Shown here: positions 34,966 to 40,683 of the stretch, one piece after another | Position numbering within the stretch: position 1 is the first letter of the stretch | Layout of the letters: every line of letters starts with the position of its first letter | Assembly: GCA_028869005.1 (NCBI GenBank) | Contig: JAGWTJ010000003.1 | Location: forward strand, 1-40,683 | DNA length: 40,683 nt | Direction: 5' to 3' | Origin: Burkholderiales bacterium | GTDB taxonomy: Bacteria; Pseudomonadota; Gammaproteobacteria; Burkholderiales; Burkholderiaceae_C | Program-made: the position numbers and the translations under genes | Notes under the pieces: generated by a model | Seen by the model: only the letters and a program-made list of their open reading frames with translations | What the model was told of the DNA's origin: nothing | Databases searched by the model: none

Positions 34966-36024
34966 TCAGACCAGCTTCTTGAGCAGCTCGGCCTTCTTGG
35001 CGGCGAACTCGTCGTCGGTGAGGATGCCCTTGGCCTTGAGATCGGCGAGCTTCTCGAGCGTGGCCATGACCTCGTCGGGCTTGAGCGCGGCCGCCGCCGT
35101 CGCAGTCGCCGCCGCCTGCGCCGCCGTGCCACCGCCCTGCAGGCCCTGGCTGAGCTGTTGCGCCATCACCTGGCCGAGCGCGACGCCTGCGCCCAGCCCC
35201 ATCGCGTCGCCGACCACGCCACCGCTGCCGCCGCCGGCCGCGGCGGCGCCCTCGGCGAACTTCGGGATCGCCTGCGCCGTCTGGTACTGCATGAACTTGC
35301 CCATGTCGCCGCCGACCATGCCCATGCCGATCTTCTGGTCGAGGATCTTCTGCAGCTCCTCGGGCAGCGAAACGTTCTGCACCGTCACCGCGTCGAGCGC
35401 CAGGCCGAGCTTGGCGAACTCGGGCGAGTTGGCCGCCTGCAACTGCCTGGCGAACTCGATCTGGTTGGCCGCCAGGTCGAGGAAGGGGATGCCGCTGGCC
35501 GCGACGGCATTGCTGATGTTCTGCAGCATCAGGCCGCGCAACTGGCCGTCGATGTCATCGAGCGTGAAGCGCTCGCGCGTGCCGCTCACCGCGCTGTAGA
35601 AGGCCTTGGCGTCGGCGATGTGGAAGGCGTAGTTGCCGAAGGCGCGCAGCCGCACGGCGCCGAAGTCCTTGTCGCGGACCGTCACCGGCTGCGTCGTGCC
35701 CCAGCGGCGGTCGAGCTGCTGGCGCGTGACGAAGAAGTAGACGTCGCTCTTGAACGGGCTCTGGAACAGCTTGTCCCAGTTCTTCAGATACGTGAGGACG
35801 GGCAGCGTGTTGGTCGTCAGCTTGTACAGGCCCGGGCCGAACGCGTCGGCCACCTTGCCCTCGTTGACGAACACCGCGGCCTGCGCCTCGCGCACGGTGA
35901 GCATGCCGCCGTACTGGATCTCGTGGTCCGCCATCGGGTAGCGAAAGGCGAGCGTGCCGTCGCCGCTCTCGGTCCATTCGATGACATCGATGAACTGCTT
36001 CTTGATGAAGTCCATCAGGGCCAT
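34966..36024 (-). CDS. SPFH-domain protein with a C-terminal SHOCT domain (YdjI-like)
   Basis: A 352-residue protein. Residues ~20-240 form an SPFH/band-7-like fold of the virion-core/YdjI group (GGMLTVREAQAAVFVNEGKV, FVTRQQLDRRWGTTQPV, VSLPEELQKILDQKIGMGM). A Gly/Ala-rich region (255-315) follows, and a SHOCT helical hairpin ends the protein (MATLEKLADLKAKGILTDDE and following, about 320-352). No membrane helix is seen, so it probably binds membrane surface or other cluster members. SPFH proteins assemble into large cages or scaffolds. The ATG at 36024 is preceded by GGAG with 8-base spacing. It is the first gene of the leftward cluster ending with the FAD protein. Confidence 0.9.
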   Translation of the reverse strand: MALMDFIKKQFIDVIEWTESGDGTLAFRYPMADHEIQYGGMLTVREAQAAVFVNEGKVADAFGPGLYKLTTNTLPVLTYLKNWDKLFQSPFKSDVYFFVTRQQLDRRWGTTQPVTVRDKDFGAVRLRAFGNYAFHIADAKAFYSAVSGTRERFTLDDIDGQLRGLMLQNISNAVAASGIPFLDLAANQIEFARQLQAANSPEFAKLGLALDAVTVQNVSLPEELQKILDQKIGMGMVGGDMGKFMQYQTAQAIPKFAEGAAAAGGGSGGVVGDAMGLGAGVALGQVMAQQLSQGLQGGGTAAQAAATATAAAALKPDEVMATLEKLADLKAKGILTDDEFAAKKAELLKKLV

Positions 36025-36099
36025 GGTGCGTGCTCCGCAAGGAAGTGACGAGGGGCGGCGAATAATACGCGGCGTGAGTGAGCGGGTCGTGGAGCTTTC

Positions 36100-37302
36100 G
36101 TGACGGCGTTGCGCGTCGCCGTCGTCGGCGCGGGGCCGGTCGGGCTGGCGCTCGCGCTGCACGCGCGCGCCTTGCTGCCCGAGGCGCGGCTGACGCTGTT
36201 CGATGCGCGGCCGGCCGAGCGCGATGTGGCGGCCGATCCGCGCACGCTGGCGCTGGCCCTGGGCAGCCTGCAGTTCCTCGAGCGCCTGGGCCTGTGGCCC
36301 GGCGCCGCGGCGGCGCAGGCCGCGGCGATCGCCGAAGTGCATGTCTCGCAGTCGGCGCCGGCGTTCCCGGGCGCTGCGGCGCAGCCCGAGGTCACACTGA
36401 CCGCGCGCGAACTCGGCGTGCCGCAGCTCGGCGCGGTGCTCGGCTATGGCGCCTTGCTGGCACCGATGCAGCGCGCCTGGTTCGACGCCGCCCTCGCCGA
36501 GCCGGCGCGGCTGGAGGCGCGCTTCGGCCGTCCGGTGGCGGCGCTCAAGCCGCTGGCCGGCGCGGTCGAGGTCGATGCCAGCGTCGCCGAAGCCTTCGAT
36601 CTGGCGGTGGTGGCCGAAGGCGGCGTGTTCGGCGAGCAGGCACGCAAGGCCCTCACCAGCGACTACGGGCAGAACGCCTGGGTCGGCGAGCTCACGCTGG
36701 AAGGCGGCGCGCCCGGCGTGGCTTTCGAGCGCTTCACGCCGTCGGGGCCGCTTGCGCTGCTGCCGCTGGCGGCGCGCGAGGGCACGCCGCCCGGGCTCTT
36801 GCGCGCGGCGCTCGTGTGGTGCGTGGCGCGCGACGACGATCCGGTGGACGCCCTCGATGGCCGCCAGCGCATCACCGTGCTGCAAAGCCTGCTGCCGGCG
36901 CGTGCCGGCCGCGTGCACGCGTTGTCGGAGCTCAAGCCCTTCGCGCTCGGCCTCAACGCCGAGCGCACGCTGGTGCAGGGCCGCGTCGTGCGCATCGGCA
37001 ACGCCGCGCAGACGCTGCATCCGGTGGCCGGGCAAGGGCTCAACCTGGGCTTGCGCGACGCGCATCAACTGGTGAGCGCGCTGCGCGACGAGCGCGACGT
37101 CGATGCCGCCTTGCGCCGCGTCGAATGGGCCCGCGCGCCCGATCGCTGGGGCACCATCGCCGCCACCGACCTGCTGGCGCGCAGCTTCACCTGGCAGGGG
37201 CCCGGCATGGCGGCGCTGCGCGGCCTCGGCCTGGCCGCACTGCAGGCCACCGGGCCGCTGAAGGCGCGGCTCGCCCGGCAGATGATGTACGGCTGGCGCT
37301 GA
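36100..37302 (+). CDS. UbiH/UbiF-family FAD-dependent hydroxylase
   Basis: A 400-residue flavin monooxygenase of the ubiquinone hydroxylase family. The N-terminal motif is VVGAGPVGLALALHARAL, the DPRTLALALGS block follows, and the second FAD motif is IGNAAQTLHPVAGQGLNLGLRDA, the UbiH signature. The family hydroxylates the ring of ubiquinone precursors with NADPH and oxygen. Which ring carbon is modified (UbiH, UbiI or UbiF type) cannot be told here. The start is GTG at 36100 with GTGGAG close upstream; the first residues TALRVAVVG suit the family. It is divergent from the SPFH gene with a 75-base intergenic region. Confidence 0.88.
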   Translation: MTALRVAVVGAGPVGLALALHARALLPEARLTLFDARPAERDVAADPRTLALALGSLQFLERLGLWPGAAAAQAAAIAEVHVSQSAPAFPGAAAQPEVTLTARELGVPQLGAVLGYGALLAPMQRAWFDAALAEPARLEARFGRPVAALKPLAGAVEVDASVAEAFDLAVVAEGGVFGEQARKALTSDYGQNAWVGELTLEGGAPGVAFERFTPSGPLALLPLAAREGTPPGLLRAALVWCVARDDDPVDALDGRQRITVLQSLLPARAGRVHALSELKPFALGLNAERTLVQGRVVRIGNAAQTLHPVAGQGLNLGLRDAHQLVSALRDERDVDAALRRVEWARAPDRWGTIAATDLLARSFTWQGPGMAALRGLGLAALQATGPLKARLARQMMYGWR

Positions 37303-37399
37303 GACTCTTTGACGCCGAGTCGCTCGGGTGCCGAGGAGTCCGGGCGCCGAGGGACGCCGGCGCGGGCCCGGTCGCGTACCGGCTTGCCGAGGCCGTCGT

Positions 37400-38953
37400 T
37401 CAGGCCTGCTGCAGCTTGAACACCTGCACCATCTGCGCCAGCCGCGCCGCCTGCTCGCGCAGGCTCTCGGCGGCGGCGGCCGACTGTTCGACCAGCGCCG
37501 CGTTCTGCTGCGTCATGCGGTCGAGTTCGGTGACGGCGGTGTTGACCTGTCCGAGACCGTCGGACTGCTCGGCGGCGGCAGTCGTGATCTCGCCGATCAC
37601 GCTGCTCACGCGCTGCACCGAGCTCACGATCTCCTGCATCGTCGTGCCGGCCTCGGCCACCAGACGCGCGCCGGAATCGACCTTGTCGACCGAGTTGCCG
37701 ATCAGCGCCTTGATCTCCTTGGCCGCGTCGGCCGAGCGTTGCGCGAGGCTGCGCACCTCGGCCGCGACGACTGCGAAACCACGTCCCTGCTCGCCGGCGC
37801 GCGCCGCCTCGACCGCGGCGTTGAGCGCCAGGATGTTGGTCTGGAACGCGATGCCGTCGATGACGCCGATGATGTCGGCGATCTTGCGCGAGCTGGCGTT
37901 GATCTCGCCCATCGTCGTCACGACCTGCGCGACGACGGCGCCGCCGCGCGTGGCGACGTCGGCCGCCGACGCCGCCAGCGTGTTGGCCTGGCGTGCCGCG
38001 TCGGCGCTGTGCTGCACGGTGCCGGTGAGCTGCTCCATCGAACTCGCGGTCTGCTGCAGGTTGCTCGCGGTCTGCTCGGTGCGGGTCGAGAGGTCCTGGT
38101 TGCCGCTGGCGACTTCGGTCGACGCCGTCTGGATGCTCTCGGTGGACTGGCGCACCGACTGCACCAGGGTCGCCAGGCGCTGCTGCATCGTGCCCAGCGC
38201 CAGGATCATCGCGCCGAGTTCGTCGTGCCGTGGCGCGGGCAGCGGGGCTCCGAGATCGCCGTCGGCGATGCGGTGCATCGACCGCTCGACCTCGGCCAGC
38301 GGCCTGAGCAGCGCGCGCGCAGTGAACCAGGCGATCGCCACCAGGCCGGCCAGGCACAGCGCGGCGGCGGCGACGCCCACGCCGAGCAGCGTGCGGCTGC
38401 TCGCCAGCGCGCCTTCGTAGGTGTCGGCCCCGGCCTTCTGCGTGAGCGGGATCAGCGTCTGCAGCGGCTTGACGAAGGCCTTGTGCAGCGTCGCCCAGTC
38501 ATCCTCGAGCAGCACGGCGATGGCGCTGCGGTCCTTGTTTCCGTAGGCGCCCTCGAGCTTGCCGAGCGTGCTGCCGAGCAAGGCCCAGTTGCTCTTGAGC
38601 TGCGTGAACGCCTGGCGCGCGTCGCCCGCAGCGAAGTCGGTGTCGGCGCGCACGGCCAGCGGTGCCCACTGCTCGCCGAGGCTCTTGCGCATCTCGCGCA
38701 GATGGTTGAGCGAGCCCGTGATCGGCATCTGCTCGAGCAGCACGGCAGCGGCGCGGAAGCGCACCTCGAGCAACCCGTTCTCGATGCGCTGCAGACGCAC
38801 CAGGGTGTCCATTTCCTGTCCGTACAGCGAGCCTAGCGCCTGCTGATTGACGCGGTTGGAGCCCACGGCGAGTGCTCCGAGGGCCAGGACGGCTGCGAGC
38901 GCGAGGGCGGCCAGGGCCATCAGGCGGCCCTTCATCGAAAGGCGCAAGAACAT
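37400..38953 (-). CDS. Methyl-accepting chemotaxis protein
   Basis: A 517-residue chemoreceptor. TM1 ([20 protein letters not shown], about 15-34) is followed by a periplasmic helical-bundle ligand domain of about 150 residues (four-helix Tar type). TM2 ([20 protein letters not shown], about 187-206) is followed by a HAMP domain ([22 protein letters not shown]) and the signalling domain with the highly conserved tip [20 protein letters not shown]. It ends QVFKLQQA, without a CheB/CheR-binding pentapeptide. The ligand is unknown. ATG at 38953 has GGAG with 8-base spacing. A short hairpin (GACTC/GAGTC, around 37303-37322) lies between it and the convergent hydroxylase. Confidence 0.95.
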   Translation of the reverse strand: MFLRLSMKGRLMALAALALAAVLALGALAVGSNRVNQQALGSLYGQEMDTLVRLQRIENGLLEVRFRAAAVLLEQMPITGSLNHLREMRKSLGEQWAPLAVRADTDFAAGDARQAFTQLKSNWALLGSTLGKLEGAYGNKDRSAIAVLLEDDWATLHKAFVKPLQTLIPLTQKAGADTYEGALASSRTLLGVGVAAAALCLAGLVAIAWFTARALLRPLAEVERSMHRIADGDLGAPLPAPRHDELGAMILALGTMQQRLATLVQSVRQSTESIQTASTEVASGNQDLSTRTEQTASNLQQTASSMEQLTGTVQHSADAARQANTLAASAADVATRGGAVVAQVVTTMGEINASSRKIADIIGVIDGIAFQTNILALNAAVEAARAGEQGRGFAVVAAEVRSLAQRSADAAKEIKALIGNSVDKVDSGARLVAEAGTTMQEIVSSVQRVSSVIGEITTAAAEQSDGLGQVNTAVTELDRMTQQNAALVEQSAAAAESLREQAARLAQMVQVFKLQQA

Positions 38954-38999
38954 GGGATGTCTCCGGGTCAGGAACGGGGGCAGGGCGGCGACGCCGGCT

Positions 39000-39452
39000 T
39001 CACTGCGTGGGCAGGCCCTTGCCCGACCATTCGGGGAAGCCACCCCGGAACCAGTTGATCTTGGTATAGCCGGCCTTCACGGCGACCGCCGAGGCCTTGT
39101 AGCTCTTCCAGCACTCTCCCGAATTGCAGAAGAACACCAGCGGCGCGTTCTTGTCGCCCGGCAGGCGGGCCAGATCGAACTGGTCCAGGCTGGCGTCGAA
39201 GCCGGGCTCCTTGGCGCTCTTTTCCTTGTAGGGCACGCTCTTCGCGCCCTTGATCGTCTTCTCGGCGTATTCGGCGGCGACGCGCGTGTCGATCACCGGC
39301 ACGCCGGCGTCGAGCATCTTCTTCACCTCCTCGGCGCTCACGACCTTTGCGCCGGCCAGGCCCGACGGCGTCTCGGCGGCCAGGGCCGGCGTGCCCACGG
39401 CGACGCAGAACACGGCCGACACGGCCCATTTGATGCAAGTGCGCTTGTACAC
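39000..39452 (-). CDS. Periplasmic rhodanese-like protein
   Basis: A 150-residue single-domain rhodanese with a signal peptide ([19 protein letters not shown], cut near ALAAE). The active loop is C109-N-S-G-E-C-W-K-S; C109 would carry the persulfide and a second cysteine C114 follows. Elements [21 protein letters not shown] and [12 protein letters not shown] frame the fold. Rhodaneses move sulfane sulfur, for example from thiosulfate or persulfide. A link with the sulfide dehydrogenase at 12-14 kb is possible but there is no genomic adjacency. The start is GTG at 39452 with GAAGGA eight bases upstream. It sits 46 bases downstream of no gene in common operon: the chemoreceptor start is beyond it at 38953 on the same strand, so cotranscription is possible. 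Confidence 0.9.
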   Translation of the reverse strand: MYKRTCIKWAVSAVFCVAVGTPALAAETPSGLAGAKVVSAEEVKKMLDAGVPVIDTRVAAEYAEKTIKGAKSVPYKEKSAKEPGFDASLDQFDLARLPGDKNAPLVFFCNSGECWKSYKASAVAVKAGYTKINWFRGGFPEWSGKGLPTQ

Positions 39453-39635
39453 GGCGGAGATCCTTCGCTAGGGTCGGGGGAACCAGACGCGGAGCAAGGC
39501 GGCACGAGGCCGCTTGCAGGCCACGCGACGCGTGCTTGCTCGGCTATCGGCCGCCGGCTGCGCCGCTTGAGCGCTGCACGGCCTGCAGGCGACGGAATTG
39601 GCGTGTTCGGAGTCGCGCCGCGCCTGCCGGGGGAG

Positions 39636-40433
39636 TCAGAGCCGCCGGTGCGCCAGCGCCGGCAGTTGCCGCCGGACCTCGGTCAGCCGCGCGCGGCTGG
39701 CGTTGGCCAGCACCACGCCGGCGCCTTCGTCGCGGCAGGCGAGCACTTCGCCCCACGGGTCGACGATCAGGCTGTGGCCCCAGGTGCGCCGACCGTTGGC
39801 GTGCTGCCCGCCCTGCGCCGGCGCCAGCACGTAGCACTGGTTCTCGACGGCGCGTGCGCGCAGCAGCAACTCCCAATGCGCCTGGCCCGTCGTGTAGGTG
39901 AAGGCGGCCGGCACGACCAGCAGATCGCAGGGCGGGCGCATCAGCGCCCGATACAACTCGGGGAAACGCAGGTCATAGCAGATCGACAGCCCGACGCGCC
40001 AGCCGTCGCAGTCGAACGCCGCCGGCGCGTCGCCGGCGGCCAGCGTGCGGCCCTCGTCGTAGCTCTCCTGGCCGTTGTCGAAGGCAAACAGGTGCAGCTT
40101 GTCGTAATGCGCCGCTTCGCTGCCGTCGGGCGCGTAGACGCACGAGCGGTTGAGCACGCGTGCGGCGTCGACGACTATCGGCAGCGTGCCGCCGACGAGC
40201 CACACGCGGTGCCGGCGTGCCAGCCCGGCGAGCGTCTGCTGGATCGGGCCGTGGCCTGGTTGCTCGGCGGCGGCGAGCTTGTCGGTGTCGCGCCGGCCGA
40301 GCAGGCAGAAATACTCCGGCAGCGCCACCAGTTCGGCGCCGGCCGCGGCGGCCTCGGCCACCAGGCGCACAGCGCTTGCGAGGTTCTCGGCCACGTCGGG
40401 CGTGGACACCATCTGCAGCGCCGCGAGCTTCAT
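39636..40433 (-). CDS. Nit-family carbon-nitrogen hydrolase
   Basis: A 265-residue amidase of the nitrilase superfamily, Nit1/Nit2-like branch. The catalytic triad is E40 (ALPEYF), K112 (YDKLHLF) and C152 (SICYDLRFPELYR), with GHSLIVDPWGEVLA near the end. Close relatives are deaminated-glutathione amidase and omega-amidase, which repair damaged metabolites in the cytoplasm. I do not choose between them. The ATG at 40433 is preferred over an upstream in-frame ATG because KLAALQMVS is the family start. The 183-base gap to the rhodanese gene (39453-39635) shows no clear element. Confidence 0.92.
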   Translation of the reverse strand: MKLAALQMVSTPDVAENLASAVRLVAEAAAAGAELVALPEYFCLLGRRDTDKLAAAEQPGHGPIQQTLAGLARRHRVWLVGGTLPIVVDAARVLNRSCVYAPDGSEAAHYDKLHLFAFDNGQESYDEGRTLAAGDAPAAFDCDGWRVGLSICYDLRFPELYRALMRPPCDLLVVPAAFTYTTGQAHWELLLRARAVENQCYVLAPAQGGQHANGRRTWGHSLIVDPWGEVLACRDEGAGVVLANASRARLTEVRRQLPALAHRRL

Positions 40434-40558
40434 GCGACGATTGTCGCTGCAATGCCCGCGCAGGCAGAGTGTCACGGCCTTGCGACTAGCCTTCGCGCCG
40501 CTGCGGGCGGGTCCGCCGCGGGCAGGGCCGCGCCGCGGGGCGCAGAAGGGAACGATCG

Positions 40559-40683
40559 ATGTCAGAGCCTGTGGCTGCCCAAGCCGCGTACAGCCGATTC
40601 GTGCAGCGCGTGCGCCGCCGCTATGGCGCCGAGCGCGCGTTGCTCGCGCCCGGCATGCCGGGGTTCGACGAGATCACCGCGCT
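40559..40683 (+). CDS. glnE: Start of a probable glutamine synthetase adenylyltransferase (cut by the window edge)
   Basis: Only about 41 residues are present: MSEPVAAQAAYSRFVQRVRR and onward, followed by RYGAERALLAPGMPGFDEIT. The 'SRFVQR.RRRY' start and a proline-glycine linker resemble the N-terminus of betaproteobacterial GlnE. A Nit-family gene is commonly near glnE in this order, which supports the guess. GAAGGG lies nine to ten bases before the ATG. The catalytic domains lie outside the window. Confidence 0.5.
   Translation, partial: MSEPVAAQAAYSRFVQRVRRRYGAERALLAPGMPGFDEITA

Overview
The window is high-GC DNA (roughly 70% by eye) with strongly GC-ending codons. Its gene families (metX-metW, class II-type gap and tkt order, GlnE and Nit neighbours, PsiF repeats, TopB with a lysine/alanine tail, many 'ACAAT' -10 boxes close to start codons) point to a betaproteobacterium of the order Burkholderiales, probably in the Rubrivivax/Leptothrix/Methylibium neighbourhood. 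It is ordinary chromosome: densely coding, with no rRNA, tRNA, insertion sequence, prophage or CRISPR array that I can see. No stretch longer than about 300 bases lacks a gene; the longest gap is 13852-14095.

Layout. 1-2805: the end of a Ser/Thr kinase with a cyclic-nucleotide-binding domain, a small secreted PsiF-repeat protein, a LysR regulator and a divergent haloacid dehalogenase. 2841-5551: malate synthase G and a convergent DksA/TraR-type zinc-finger protein. 5651-10283: a geranylgeranyl-reductase-like flavoprotein, an M14 zinc carboxypeptidase and a soluble PAS histidine kinase whose 3' end has been extended by a palindromic repeat. 10290-12125: the methionine genes metX-metW behind a leader that matches the SAM-II riboswitch, followed by a terminator hairpin directly before the metX start. 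12192-14617: a flavocytochrome c sulfide dehydrogenase pair (fccA, fccB) and a divergent periplasmic thioredoxin-like protein. 14631-18023: a LemA-like protein, proA, an AEC-family permease and a DUF167 protein. 18089-23067: topoisomerase III, and divergently a SET-domain methyltransferase, birA and a SPOR-like membrane protein. 23042-28146: transketolase, GAPDH and a secreted subtilisin with a GlyGly-CTERM-like tail. 28274-36024: the most interesting accessory region, described below. 36100-40683: a UbiH-family hydroxylase, a chemoreceptor, a periplasmic rhodanese, a Nit-family amidase and the first codons of a probable glnE.

The 28-36 kb region groups S-adenosylmethionine decarboxylase (makes the aminopropyl donor), an aldo/keto reductase, a Tat/lipoprotein-like FAD amine-oxidase-fold protein, an aminopropyltransferase fused to a seven-segment membrane domain, a small DUF350 membrane protein, a zinc-ribbon DUF4178 membrane protein and an SPFH-SHOCT protein. 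The last five are on one strand with short gaps or overlaps. I read this as a membrane-associated polyamine system of unknown purpose, possibly envelope stress or membrane modification. The individual families are known; the joint function is inference.

Two S-adenosylmethionine themes therefore occur in the window: SAM-sensing control of methionine synthesis (metX leader) and SAM consumption by the polyamine cluster. Nothing in the sequence links them directly.
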